Position numbers and translations under genes: made by a program. The notes beneath the pieces were generated by a model. That model did no database searches. It saw nothing but the letters and a program-made list of their open reading frames with translations, and was not told the DNA's origin. Positions 23,521 to 37,700 of a DNA stretch of 64,000 nt are shown one piece after another. The DNA comes from Opisthocomus hoazin (lineage: Eukaryota; Chordata; Aves; Opisthocomiformes; Opisthocomidae), in NCBI RefSeq assembly GCF_030867145.1, contig NC_134418.1, positions 7,126,802 through 7,190,801 on the forward strand. The letters run 5' to 3'. How positions within the stretch are numbered: position 1 is the stretch's first letter; each line of letters starts with the position of its first letter.

Positions 23521-24366
23521 CATTCTCTACAGCTCTTTCCTCACTGTTCTCAACCGTTTTATCCCAGGTTTTCACATTACACTCGAGCTTTGGTCTGCAT
23601 CGTGCCACGTTCCTGTAATCCAGGCTGCCAGGCAATGCTCCTCCTGAGCCAGTACGAACCCCCAAACCTAAATCCTCCTCCAACAGATTGTCTCCACACT
23701 TCCACAGTGACCGTCCCCTCCCGCTCCAGCTCTTTTAAACGGCTTTGGAGAAAGAAGGTGAAATCATCTGACTGCATGCACCAGTCGTCGTTTCGCCACA
23801 AAAGGCCACACATTATGCATGGGAAGCATCTCCTTGAAAACACGTTTTCTCTAGCACAGTAGCTGAATGTGGCATGTGACACACACTGAGATTAAATGTA
23901 TAGTGCTCAACATTGAACAGAAAACCTAGCAGAAGCATTTTCCTGTATTTTACTCCCTGTAAGCTATGCTATTCTTTCAAATGAAATGATTATTTCATGA
24001 TCCACAGGTTAAATGTGTTGCTAGTTCTATAGCTGAGAGCCTACAGAGGTCAATCCTGTAGGGGAGAATCAGGATATGGGCAGTTAAAAATCAAAAAGCA
24101 TTTCAGTAAGATGAACACATGCGCAACAAATTCCTCACTACAGAAACCACGTGGAATCCTAATGCAGGATAAACAGAGCAAAACAACACCCTAAGCAATG
24201 TAAAATACACAAATTTGGGCATTACCAACTACTGACATTACCAATAGCAACGCTCCACCGTGCAGTGCTGCACTGAGACCCCCAGTCCTGCAGCAAGACC
24301 GATGCAGCCAAAGCCCTTCTGGCACCGCAGGTGAACGCAGTGAAGAACTGGAAGGAGGATGCATTT

Positions 24367-24396
24367 GGGTTTTGGGGTTTTTGGGGGGTTTTGGGG
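24367..24396 (+). other. G-quadruplex motif with all-T loops
   Basis: Four G-tracts (24367-24369, 24374-24377, 24383-24388, 24393-24396) are separated by loops of four or five T. This is a canonical intramolecular quadruplex pattern, reminiscent of ciliate telomeric TTTTGGGG repeats. Confidence 0.7.
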
Positions 24397-27300
24397 TTTA
24401 TTTTAAGTAGTCTTCATTTGCACAGGAAATCAATATCTAGAAAAAAATTACACCACTGCCAGTTGTAATTACACTGCTGAATACAGTACAAAATTCACTG
24501 CACAGTGGGGACTACCGATTTTTGACAGAACCACAGAACATCACTGATCTCTCTTCACCCCAGTGCCAAACTCAGGTGGCTTGGGGATGCCTCCTACCTC
24601 CCTCTACATGCTCTTCGTGCTGAACCTCCACCCTGCACGCTGCAGGCCACAGTTCAGACAGTGCCCCGTGCGCTGCTCGGCACAATCCTCCGGACCCAGC
24701 GTGCACCCAGGGATCACAAACCCAGACAAGCACTGACCACCACGCAGCTGCCTGCGGCAACGACTACCTACAGGTTCAAACTCTGCTTGCACAACCAGAT
24801 GCCTTAAAAGAAACCAAAACCGAAATCTCATCTTTGAAGGTAACTGGAGCCTTCATTCATAAATTCATTAATCTAGCAAGCTCCCAGCAGTTTTGGCCCT
24901 GCAGAGGAAGGACTTTAATTGCGATAGTACTGCCCACACAACATATTCCCTCTTCAGAGGCTATGTTCCACATACAAAGCCACCCAGTTAACAGACACAC
25001 TACCAATTCTCCTGGCTGCCAGCTTCTGGATACTGGTGTCACAGCTGTAAGCTATGAAGGCATGGTGCTTTACTGGGTGTAATCAAGCTATTCAAAACAC
25101 ATGACTGTTCACTGAACTCTATTAGCAGCTTTCAGCCTCTTACTTGCTATCAGCCAGGCATCCTCTTCAATTATTTATCTTCGTTCACGTCTTTGCATCT
25201 CTTTAAAACACAGATCTCGGTGGTCTCTGATTTTGGTTCTTATGTAGATGACCAACAGGATGCACTACCCAAACTGCGTATTAAGCTTGCCTGCAAACTG
25301 CATATGAAGTATCAGTAGATCCCTCTGTATCACTGCAGCAGATATCATGAGTTAGCATAAACTTATTAAGGAGTTAATATTAAAAGCACATCTAACTCTC
25401 CACCTGTGGACTTTCTGTGAGATACTACATGTTCACAGACTGTTGCCCACCTCAGGATACCCAGGGGTAAAATTTGTTCAGCTGTCGCTTCTTACATGGG
25501 CTTTTCTATTTGTGAACCACTGCGATTTAAATATGTTTTTGAAATAAACCAGATACACTGGACTGAACTGCTGTGATTCAGCATTTGCTACGCAGCCAGC
25601 CAAACCACCTCTGCAGAAGGTCAGGAGGCTGAGGGAACACGAGGAGGCAGCTTGGGGCACACACCAGAATAAGCACGTACTCTTCTTCAGTCACCGCCTG
25701 GAGTTTCATGTTGAACACCCCCACAACGAGGAACACCTCCCAGGCAGACACATCCACATGAAGTCTGCTTCAGGCCACCAGACTGACTTCACCAAGGCAC
25801 CCTCCGGCAGAGGTGGTGACACAGTGAAGCTCTCCAAAGCAAGACTGAGTTTCCTTCGCCAGCTCTTCCTTCCCCGCAGTCCTACGATCGACTCATCTGC
25901 CAGTTCAGGTCAGCTGCAGCCAGCACTGCGTCTCGGATCTAAACCTATGGCTCAAGAAGGCCTGTTAAGTTTTCCATTTATATGTAGAGCTGAGGAACAA
26001 TATTCTTTATAATCAGCTTAGTCAGACCTGAATTTTCTTCACAAGACAAAGATTTACCTTTGCACCCCTACTAATATGCTACCGATAGAAGGCAAAAAAC
26101 AAACCATGTCTTTTGCGCAAAACCTAAATACCAGAGGCAAGTACCAGTGCGGCAGCGAGAAGGGAAGGAGCCGAGAGCAACTCAGCCCTGCTGCAGAGGT
26201 GAGTGACTAACACAGCATCAAGCTAGAAGGTATGCAGGTGCCTCTAGCAAATCAAGCAAGTTCGGAGCAAACTGGCTGAGTAGCAATGACTGGGCAAGAA
26301 GCCTGGACTGCTGCTTGCACCGATGAACTGGAAGGAATAAATTTGTTCAGAGGTTGCAGGCCATCTAATTGTGGAGTTGCTCAAAACTAACACAGGAGTA
26401 GCTCAAAACTCTCAGAAGCTGATGGGCTAAAGGCAAACAACTGAGGACTTAATGCTTAATGGCGGAAAGCATAAGAGCTCATCTACAATTTAAGCATAAC
26501 CTCAACTAATAAGATAAAAGGGTACAAGATGGTCACTGAAAGCCCTGTGAAGCTGAGGGAGGCATCAGATGCCCCCACAACACAGAGCATCCAGAATTTG
26601 TTGCCTTTGTTAGACACCTGCTTCTCCCCCACTCGGTGCTTCGCTTGGTCTGAAATATTTTCTGAATGATAAAGGATTTTGATGAGTCAAATAAGCTCCA
26701 GATAAATAATACAGCCAAGATGACCCCAGAAGAGCCAGTAACTGGACTGGTCAGTTAAAGCCACATTGTCTGTCCAAGCCTGTATCTGACAGGACCTGTG
26801 TCAGCAGAGACCCTTAAGCTCAACCCAGACTCCTCAGACCAATGCTGCAGTGCGTGTTGTGCAAGTGCTTGGAAGCCACCCCACAGAAACCCTACCCTTC
26901 CCACTGCTTCTGCAGCATTCAGGACAGAAAAGCAGAATAAGGCCAGGAAAGAATTACAGATATCTCCAGAAGAACAGTAAACAGAGAGTGAAATATGACC
27001 TTCCTCTAACTAGGTTTCTGCCTTCTGATTCATCTGAAATCAAATCTATTCGACATGCAGGGTCAGCACAACCTATCCATCACTGGATTCCCGTCCTGAG
27101 CTGTGCTGCATAAATTGAATATGGACGATTTTTGTCATGGGAGACCTATCACATCCGCTTGTGCCCCATGTTCCCAGAAACCTCCTGTGCAATTTAGAAA
27201 CCTTGGAAAATACTGGAATTTACTCTCGGTTCCGAGGGGGAAAAAACAGTCAGGCAAAATAGCTGTGTTTGTATATTCTCTGTGTGTGTGTCCATGCGAA

Positions 27301-30300
27301 TGTCTCACGGACAATGCTTAAGACTTTAACTGAGACACTATCTGCATCTTCCCCATCCCTTTGTTTCTTTAGCCAAAGTAAAGGAAAAGCCACAGTGATA
27401 ACTTGACAGTAAGAAGCAAGAAACCAACAGCAGCGTCGCCAAGTCTGAAAATAAACCTGAGGCAGAGGAAATACAGGAGAAAAGGTGACATCCATTTCAA
27501 AGGCTGAATTCAGGAAAGCTTTGCTCACTCCAGTCCAGGTCACAGCACCCACCAGCTTCAGCACTGAGTCTTTGTTCCTGTCTGCACTGGAACCCTGCTG
27601 TCTGGCTACATTCAAAATAACGAATCTGAAAAATTCTTAGTTCTGAAGTGGAGTAGGAACGTGGCCAGGCTACCAAGGCTTTTGCATTTGAATACACAGA
27701 TACAGCTGTCCTGTAAAAGCTACTACAATTCAGTGTGTCCTGAAAACACCAGCTCCTGCATGTGGGCCCAGCAGGATTCAGTAAGAGCTTACAGTAGGCT
27801 GTGAACAACTTCAGTTTCCCTATTTCACTACAGAACGGCTAATTTAATGCAAACATGCAGTCATAGAGGAATACTAAGCCACACTTCCCTCACACACATA
27901 GGCTTTTGTAAACCACTCTTCTTTTATATATATTAGGGCTTGAATTAAACTCAGAACAGTAATGTAACACTACATTAGTTTTACTCGCTACAGACCATTG
28001 CTGCCACACTCATTTTTTTGCCTTTTTCTCAAAGTGCCTTTCCCCACACTGCAGTCTCCTATTCACAAAAGTAGAAGTGCAAGAGTCAGGAATGGATTAA
28101 GGAATACGAATTTTTTTCCCCCCTAGAGACAAATCAACCTCTGCAGCGATAAGCACAGAAAGGAAAACAGTATCTTGCAGCAGGCAAACAAACCTTGCAA
28201 GGAAAAATCTAATCCAAACTCACTGTGTTAAACCTGGCGAGTTGGCTCCGAGTAGTCATAAACAGCCTTAAATTTTAGCAGCAGCCATCCTGTACAATGT
28301 TAAGAAGAAAGAATGTAAGCAATAGGATGGAGACAGGTCTAAGTTAACAGGGATCAGAAGCTTGAACTCATTCCTTGTAACACACAGCTCTCGCTGCAGC
28401 TTCTACACGTTAATTAACCTGGCTTAGAGACAGAGGACTGAAATCAATACAGTATTTCAGTAAAGAAACACTGATTTTTAGCAGGGAAGATCAGTTGTTC
28501 AGCCATGTCTACTTGCAATGTGTAGTGCTGGAGTCACTGCAGGAAAAGACTACTTAATTCAAAAATACTTCACAGAGCAGTCGATCATCAAGAGTACTAA
28601 TGGGAGACGAGGACATGAGCTTTGCGTTAATGACAGTCATAGCACTACAAAAATGATCAATACCTTGTGAGATGAAAAACATTATGTACCATTTTCATTT
28701 CCTACTATCTGTTTTTAAGGTTTGATTATGTCTCATACCACAAGTCAGACTTGAAACCCCACAAGAACACATCACAACATATTTCCTATTTAAGACATTT
28801 ACAAAAGTTAAAACTCAGTCTATTAACAGACATAGAAATAACACTACTAACAAGCTTCTGCCACGGAAATCATATTTATCAACAGCTGTTACTTCCGGAG
28901 CACCCATAAGATAAACTAAACATTCTATACAAGGATGATCAAAAAATTCTTGGCTTAAGGCCCACCCACATTACTAACCGGTGCACTTGCTGCTGCAGAG
29001 CTGCTGTTCAGACACACTTTGCAAAGGAGAGGGGAAGCACCAGTTGCAAACGCAACGCAGTATGCAGAAGTGACACGGTGGTCTGGATACAGAAATAAAT
29101 GTGCTGAGACTCTCTATTCCCGTCACGCAGCAGGCTCATTACAAGGCACTTGCTGCACGAAGAGACTAGTTAAAGGCTTCACAGTCTGGTTCAAAAGTGT
29201 AATAGAGACACACCTCAGACACCACTGTAGCTTTAAAATCAAATACTTTCTTACTATGGATATTCCCAAACCCTGCTACAGAAAATATATGCATATGAGG
29301 TGCTAACTATATCTTAAGTATGAAAACCTCAGAGTATTATTCACTTTTCCCCATGTAAGCACTTTGTCTAGTTCCCAGAAGCGTATCAGTCAGTAGTAGG
29401 AGACAACTTGCATCCCCTCCAAGGGCAGACTGGACAGCCATACCAACCACCACATGCCCAGCACAACATCCCCTGACTGTAGGCACATCAGCATTCTGTA
29501 TTAAACTGCTAGCATCATCTGTTGGCGGAGCTACAAAACTGCAAGCAACCACTTGCAAGCAAACACACAGGCAGCTAGGAAAAGAGCTGCAGTTAGTTGG
29601 TGGAAACAGCTGAGTTTTTGAATTAGCTATGGATCTATAACACGCACTATTTAAAAGGGAAAACAGGACCACTTTGTATTAAAAGAAATCTAATGCTTAA
29701 GCTGAATTTGTACCCTATTGTCATTTAAAAACGGTGCCATTTTTGTACTCTAAGCAATTGCATTAGAGGCACTATCAACACTCACCAGTGTTCACACCAA
29801 TGCCAAAACATCAGCAGTGTAACAGAAAAAGAGATGCAGCACTTATACTTCAGGGTGTTTTTTTGAGGGTTTGTTATTAGTTTTTAAATATTTCATATGC
29901 CATTTCATATAAATCCAAAGCATTAAGCAATTCCACTCAAAAGAAAAGATTAAAAGCCATTTCAGCAAGACTAGGAAACCTACATGGAAAATAATATCCT
30001 CACCCGTTTATTGTTGATTTTACCACTTGGTAACGCGGCTGTTTTGAACTCAATGTGAATACAATTTAAGTTTTGCAGAAAATCACACACCTGTATTTTT
30101 CACATGTATCAAACACACTTAAAGTTTAAAATCTGTGTGCCTTGACTCGCTCCTCTTAATGTCGCTTTAGGGATGTCCATCGTCACTGATCCGACAAGAG
30201 TCCAGCTCAGTCTCTCCCATCGGGTGACAGACCAGTTCAAAAGGTGTAGACTTCTCAAAGACGGTCTTCTCTGTAGTGCATTGTGCTAGTGCATTCAACC

Positions 30301-30876
30301 AGTGTGTCAGTATTCAACCATATAAGCTTGGGGTTTTTGTTAACTACACAATACAGAAATATAATTTTACATGTAGCTTTGCATGCCTTATGGCTGCTTG
30401 CCCTACTATAGGACAGTGCAATAAATACAAATATATGCACACTAGAAAAGATTTAACTGCCATGATCTACATCTCGTTTATGAGTACAAATTTACCTAGT
30501 CAACAGTATGACAAATTTAGCAGAAAAAGTGGCAATGGCAGTAATATTCTACTACAAAAACAAGGCTAGAAGCAAAGTGTTCTCAAGCTACAGAAAACCT
30601 GCTACCTCCTAATATATGATGTAGGGCCCAGTTCTGCCAAGTGCAGAGTTGTGATCAGTACGTTGCATCAGAACATGCTTTTCCCCCCATTCAACAATGA
30701 ATACTTCTACAATTTATTTGGTTTTGATAACTGTTTATAAATAGCACACTATAATGACTATTAAACTATACAGCAACATGACATTTATAGCCTAATCCTG
30801 AATACAGAGTTCAAAGAACATGACTACAAAGGCCAGAGAGCAAATGTCACCGACTAAAAGCATTTCCACTTCAGAA

Positions 30877-30882
30877 TTTATT
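30877..30882 (-). terminator. candidate polyadenylation signal for RMND5A
   Basis: AATAAA on the - strand lies about 760 bases after the RMND5A stop codon. It is one of several candidates in an AT-rich region, and the true 3' UTR may be much longer. Confidence 0.2.
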
Positions 30883-31640
30883 GAATCTTCTCTTATACAA
30901 ACACTTCTCGATCGCGAAACCAAAGGAACAGGATTTCCTATTCCCTCTCTGCTCCAGTAGTAATTTAGCCACACACCACCTTTATAAATTAGTGATGGAT
31001 TTTAACAGGTAGCCCCTTGGGGCTGTATATTTTATATACTTTATATATATGCACATTTACTTTGAATTCTATGTAAAAGTTGAAAAAAATGTTGGAAAGA
31101 AAAACTCAGAATATATCACAGCTTTTTCAGCGAAAAAAATACAAATTAGTTTTATAACCACTATTCAATTTATCAAACTTTTTTTTTTCCTGAAGTATTT
31201 ACCTTTAATTATGTACACATTACAGGAAATAAAACTTTTTCCCCAAACATCCTCTTAAGGTGACGGTTATCAATAGAATGATAGAATAATAGCTGGAAGA
31301 ATATTAAAACAAATGGGGGTGATCAATTTCTGCTTTTAAAAAGTAAAAAGTCACCATATAATTAAGTACAAAAACCTGCACTGAATGACAGCTGCTGGTG
31401 TAGTAACTTGATCAGGTATGGAGACCAAGAGTATAGTAAAGCCCTATGGTAATAATATTTCTGTAGCATTCCCGCTTGGTATGTATATACTAAATGTTGG
31501 CAAAGTTTCTGTAGCATTAGCTTATACAAACACAGGAGTCCTCAGTCTGCTGCATAAAATGGAACAAGTGTGTTTTAATGCTCCTGAAATGCACCTGAAA
31601 TCCAGAGTGTCACTTACAAACTGCATAAGGAAACTTTTCT

Positions 31641-31704
31641 TCAGAAAAATATCTGTTTGGCATCTCCAGGGCTCTGCTCCATCGGACAATAGGGGCATTT
31701 TAAT
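31641..31704 (-). CDS. RMND5A: RMND5A coding exon 9 (RING end and stop)
   Basis: The exon encodes (K)[20 protein letters not shown], then TGA at 31643-31641. It supplies the last zinc-binding CPYC pair. The acceptor is TTTGTCCCCAG. It differs from remembered human sequence by at most a residue. Confidence 0.96.
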
Positions 31705-34700
31705 CTGGGGACAAAGACAACGCGTTAGAATCGCAGCGATGTGCGACACTGAGCATTAAGCTTTTTCACCCACTAGAAAGCTATCACATTTGCAGTCATA
31801 GTCCTTCCTCTTTTTTCCCCTGTAGTATGAAACAAATGTACTTGTAAGCCATAATGCTTTCCTTGGCTTCATTAAAAGTCACCTTCAGCTGAGAGAGACC
31901 GTATCATGCTTTTTATTCTAATTATATTCTTTCTCACCTTTCACCCACACACTCCTGAATTATTAAATACCAAGAAATTACTCTTCATGATTAATCTATT
32001 ATTTGCACTTCTGCACTAGTTTGTTGCATTTTTGTCATTTTAAATAGTCTGGCAGCTTTTGCTTTGACTTCCTCAGCATCCAGTGCGTTTTACTGTCTGG
32101 TTCCCAAAACGCTGTGATTTTACAACCCACTTAGATCAGCTCCTGCAGGCTGTGACTAAAGAGGTCAGCCTGGCCTCCCTGCTGAGGTCTCCGCTGATAC
32201 AATTCCACCTGCTTACAGTATTTCTTCTAGCATTGATCCATTTTTCCCCCCAACTCTAAATTTGGGCCTTTTAATATCGTTAGAGCTGTGCTGTCACTAA
32301 AGCTGATCAATGAAAGCATCAGGAATGAGCGACTGGGGACAGCAATAGCGCAGCAGCAAGTCTGCTGGCTTAAAATGGCTAAAGTCACCCGTGAAGGCAT
32401 AACCTTAGGCTCTTCGAACCGGGCAAAGAACGCAAACATCACTCTACATTTTCATTCACAGCATCACTTATTTTCACAGTGGATTTCGCAATACAACTTA
32501 CGGCTCTAAATTAAGCTGACAGCCTCCACAGAAGCTGCATATACGTAATCCAAATTACCACTGGTTCTTTCTCAAGGAAATCCGTATGGCTCGCTCTCCC
32601 CCGTTTCCTCCTTCCCAAAAGCCTGCAGGCACCCCACTGATATCTAAGGAGGCGTATGAGTATTTCCACAGTGGTAACTCAACTACCTGCTCGATTACTG
32701 AGCCATATTTCCCCAGAAGTTTAATTTTATTTTTAAGGGATGTTTCATGCATTACTAACCTTGCTCCCAACGAAAACCTGTGTGTGTAAAAGCAGCCATT
32801 TTTAATTTAAGACAACACAACGGTACTTACAACTTGGAAATTACTCTGCTCATTGCACTCCTTCATGTAATCTCACTTTCTACAACATCAGAGGATTTAT
32901 TACGCTTTTCTCCAGTGCATCAGCCCGGCTTATCGGGCTTTTAAGTCATTCTCTAGGATTAACAGTCTTCCACCAATTATGTAATTACGGACTCTGTTTT
33001 CCCAAAACACAGTACTCTAGTCTTAAGATTTGTCCTTGTCTGTATGTTGCTTGAAATAAAGGAATGGTACTTACTTGCTGCCATTAAACATTTTATTCAA
33101 AGCATCTCTTGATATAATATGACCACAGACTAATTTCATAGGTGGATTATTATCTGTTGTTTGCTGACGAAGAATAGGACAGGCAAATATTGAATGATAC
33201 CAGCACTTTTTACCGAGGTCCACTTCAATCTGTGAAAGAAATTAACGTAAAAATTTATCTTGGGAAACTACGTTTCCTGACAATTATCCCTTTAGGTCAT
33301 GGCCCTTACTGAATGGATTTCACAATTCAACTGTGAAGGCAGCACAACCCATTGTGCGGATGCCTGAAAATTTTCCAGCCAAAAATACTTCATTGTGATC
33401 TTAAAATGGTGATTTGTATTGCTTCTCCCCATCCCCAACAAAGCAGAGTATTCTGCCAAGGAACAAGTGCACGTCTTAGTGCAAATCTATGCCCTGGCAG
33501 GAAAATTGAGCTGATGACCCAATAAGACTTTCTGTATTTCCTAGCCAGTGATTTCCAAAGCGGTTTAGATGATAGATCTCATTTAAGGGGGAGGGGGAAA
33601 GAAAAAAGCAAAACTCTTGGATTGATTACGTTAATGTTTCTTGCAAGACTCTCCCAACACCTACACGTCATGTGAATAACGAAGTGTATCAGAATCATTT
33701 ATTTTCAGTACAAACACAGAAGACACTGGTACAGCACAACTCTTGCCATCAGGACCAAGTGATTTCAGAAAGCGACATCTCACAGAGAAGAACAGGTCCA
33801 TGACTTCAGGAATCAAAAATCCCAGCTTCTGTACCTGAAGCTCCTGGCTCTGACCAGTCTTCAGGTTTCTGACAGGTTTCACCTTCAGCAAAATCTGACA
33901 ACAAACTTCTCACGCTACTTAATCTCTGCCTTTGCACAGCGAAGATAAGGCTTCCCACCCCATGCTGCCTCAGCAGCACACGCTAGAGACCCTTTGGTTT
34001 AGAAAACGCAAGGAGGGATGTATGTGTTGCTAACTGCTCTGCATCTGACAGCAATCTTTTCCCAAATGGTCCCCAATTAATCATTCCTGTCTGGACAGCA
34101 GGGCATGAATCTGTCACACTTGGAGGTTACGCTCCCAGTGTTACAGAAAAACTAGCTGGGAGACACTCGCCACGCGTACTTACACAGCAAGTGAATCCCT
34201 CCCAGCTACAAAGAGGCTAACTCAGTTCGTGCCCAGGTTGCACTAAACAGGTTTTCTTTCCAAATCAGGAGCAGGTCACTGGAGAGCCACACGCCTGGTA
34301 AGAGCTATAAAGGGAAACTGGGGCTTCGTAACAGCTGAACTTCATTTCAGCTGCTATAAAGGAGCTGTGCTGGAAGCATACTGCACTGGATCCCAGTCCA
34401 GTTCCCGTGTCCCCAGACGCAGCACTAATTCTTTCATCTCCTATCGGTCCGACAAAGCGTCAGTGCAAAGCACCCCACAGACAGAGCTCAAGCCTCGCTA
34501 GAGGACGTTAACGATCCTCAGTGGGATGCATTGCTGTTCCAGTCATACAGAAACATCTCATATATTCAGTGTAAGGTGAGAGTATCTGTTTCGTTAAGGC
34601 CATTTGATTAAAGACCTTTTCAACGCAAAGGGGGATAACAAGCGAAGGGGGAGGAGCAACAAACAAAACCGAGATACACAAACCTGACAGACAAACATAA

Positions 34701-37700
34701 TGGAGACAACAACAAAAAACAACCTTCTTAGTCACTGTAATTGACAGGTCATCAACGAACTGCAACCAAACCTGGACTTTGCAACAGATAGGAGCACAAA
34801 CCTGAGGGTCCCAGAGAAGAGAGGGTCGGCAGAGCTATACAAACTGCAGGAAGAACGTGCAGGGGAAGGGGATTGGGGAGGAATGGCCAGAAAGGGGTAC
34901 AACAGGGGCCAGAAGAGCCGTGCCAGTATTTAAGGGTCCATGAACATGCATTTGCCTGTGAATCTAGAGTGCTGCATGTGTGCTTTCACCAGCGAACCCT
35001 TTCCAGCCATAGAGGAGGAAGGGATCTTGGCCGTCTATACTCATGTTTTATGCAAGTCCCGTATGTGGGCGCTGCTGAAGGCAGAGCCTCGCCTGCGGCA
35101 GCCCGAGCAGCCGGTCACATCAGTGTCCTTTGTGTGTGTGTGTGGGTGGCTGCCTGCGATTCGCGCTCAGCTTCGCCGCTGCTTGAACCTCCAAAGGGGA
35201 AAGCAGCAGGCACCTCCGCTGGCCTGGGACGGGGACCCCCAGGTCTCTGTACCGCAGGAAGACCCAGGCTCAGGAGCTGCTGGAGGTGGCAGCTGAGTGT
35301 AACATCCCTGAACATTCAGTACAAAAAAACCCTGAGAAGAGCATTCGCCATTAGATATCTGCCCTGGGACCGCTCCGCCTCAACTCACCGGTAGTTCATC
35401 CTTCTGGTTCCACACACCCGTGCACTGCCGTTGTTCAATAACTGCCTTGATATTAATTAGAGCTGGTAATGCTACACAACCTGCTGAAAAACTGCAGAAA
35501 CAGGAAATGTTACCACACAGTGCCCATTAGGAAACCAGCGTTTTTTGCATTTCTACTTCAAAGGTTAACTGGGACACAAGAGTGTTGTACTACTACATTC
35601 AGTTTCTTGCCTGCACTTCTTAGCTCCTCTCAAGCATACCAAGCAAGAGTTTGGGCACAGGTCACCAGTTACCCTGCACCTTAGGCTAGGGCCCTCGTCT
35701 ACTACATTCTGGACCGAAAACAACAGTTAATCCTTGCTCTCAGTCTAACACTGAGTTGATTTTCTTTACCACCTACTTTGATTTTGAGCTCTACAGGAGG
35801 AAGACATGATGTTAGCTTATATAAGTAGTTTATCTCTTTAACTATAGAAGAGTACACACAGCCTAAGAGTTTCCATGTAACCCACACGTACACACAACCC
35901 ATAATCCTTTAATTATATGTAATTATCACGTAAAGAAACATCTCTTTCCACCTTCACTTTAAATCAAGAAAACAAATGTAGAAAAAACATAGGAAGGCAA
36001 GCGAAGGAAGAAAACCACAGCCTTTAACAAGACTGGCAGTGTGCAGCTGAACAAAGCCAGTGTCCGGACCTCTCAGCCTGCTCTGGGAGTTACCCATTAC
36101 CAGAACTTAGCACGTGATTTTGAAATACTTCACCATGTTACAAAAGAAAGTATGACACTGAGTTTCAACAAATTAACCGAAGTTTTGATGGATTTAAGCC
36201 TAATGACAGTACTATAGGCCTGGAAATCCACTGCAACAGATACAGGATTTGACCTTTGTATCAGTCTGCTGTGATTCTTTGGCAGGTTATTTTACTATAT
36301 GTGCAAGTTTTACTGTCTACAGATGTCACAATATTCCTCTCCATTCTGCCTCTCCTTGTTTTAATGTTTCTGCAGGAATATTTGGGCTAGTTTACTTGGG
36401 AGAGATTGGCCTGAAACCTATGGATCTCATGACTAAGCTGGGGGAGAGAGGAAATCATATCCCTCACCTCCAACTGGCCATTTTAATCCTTACACTTTGC
36501 TTTTTGATTATTTCAGCACTGTGTGTAACTTTTGATAACCCTGTAGACAGTTTATACAAGCAGTATTTGTAGAAATACAAGCATTACTGCTTTAACAGTT
36601 CTGTATGAAAGCATCTCTGGAACAGCCTTTGAGAGTACAACTACTGAAGTACACAGTAAATTCAAATGGTGTCCTGCAGCCCTTCAAGACCCTGAACCAT
36701 GACCTCCTCAGGACAACAAGAGTTTTCCCACTGACTCCACACAGTAACACAGACCATGACACCTGTACAGGATTAGATAAACATTGGAGAAGCCAACCAG
36801 CCTTAAAAAAGTGACCGCTACTCATGTTCTAGAAAGCAATATATTTTACAGCAGGGATTTAACTTCAAGCTGGGTTTAATTTCTAAAGGACTTGCAGCAC
36901 TCAAAGGTCATGCCAGTTTAGAAGAGCCTTGTTTATGACAAGAGTATCAATACCACCTATACTGTAAATACATTCCAGTGTAATCGATTTCACACCAGGC
37001 ACAAAGCAAGCGTCCAAGCAATCCGAACATCAGTAACCGGGATTTTCCACTTCACCAAGAACCTCTTGGCCATTTGCCCTTAAAACCACATTACAGCATC
37101 AATGCATGAGCAATTAAAATGTAAAGGATTGCTGTTAATTTGACTGAAACAGGAAAAAGATGAAAAGCAAAAACTAGAGACAGAAGTTTTAAACATCTGT
37201 AAGACCCTCAAACTGAAACTCGTAATGTTTATCGTAGAAAGACAATTAATCTGAAAGTGCTCCCGTTGTTGCTTCTGTTGTCTTTTGTGACAGAGGTGCA
37301 AACAGGAGCAGCAGAAGGCTGGACAATTTTACGAGCTCTAAAGTAAGCACAGAAGTCTAATAATAGAAACATGCAAGCAGTAAAAAAAAAAAAAAAAAAG
37401 CCAAAACAAAAATAACAGGTAGTGAAGCTTCTGCTAAGCACCAAATCTAGCCCAGAAAGATACATATGATTTATTTTCTATTTAATGCCTGAAATGAAAA
37501 TGAGAACAGCAGACGAGTATACCGCGGGAACTGACATCCAAAGGCTAAATAGCGGTTAATCTGTTTTATCTTCAGAGAAGCTAGGAGATTAGATGGGTTT
37601 TCCTTCACATTTCCAACAGCCTCCTACAGATTTGCATTTTGTCAGATTAGCTACTGAGCTTGAAAATGCCTCCCCCTTTCTGTGCAGATGAAGTCCAGCA

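Larger units (their letters stand above)
23521..31640. other. intergenic region and RMND5A 3' UTR, no other gene recognised
   Basis: I find no splice-consistent coding exon on either strand. The right-hand part, next to the RMND5A stop at 31641, is AT-rich and must hold that gene's 3' UTR. Possible - strand AATAAA signals (TTTATT on the + strand) lie at 30877-30882, 30713-30718 and 30007-30012; I cannot choose between them. A G-quadruplex motif at 24367-24396 is the only other distinct element. Confidence 0.6.

Noticed and set aside
31268-31300. possible CR1 tail (ATAGAATGATAGAATAATAG) near the RMND5A stop
   Set aside because: Too short and AT-rich to separate from chance.
36249-36572. 107-codon + strand frame with a hydrophobic C-terminal stretch, antisense in RMND5A intron 6
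   Set aside because: AT-rich, no known family, no promoter or signal peptide that I can support.
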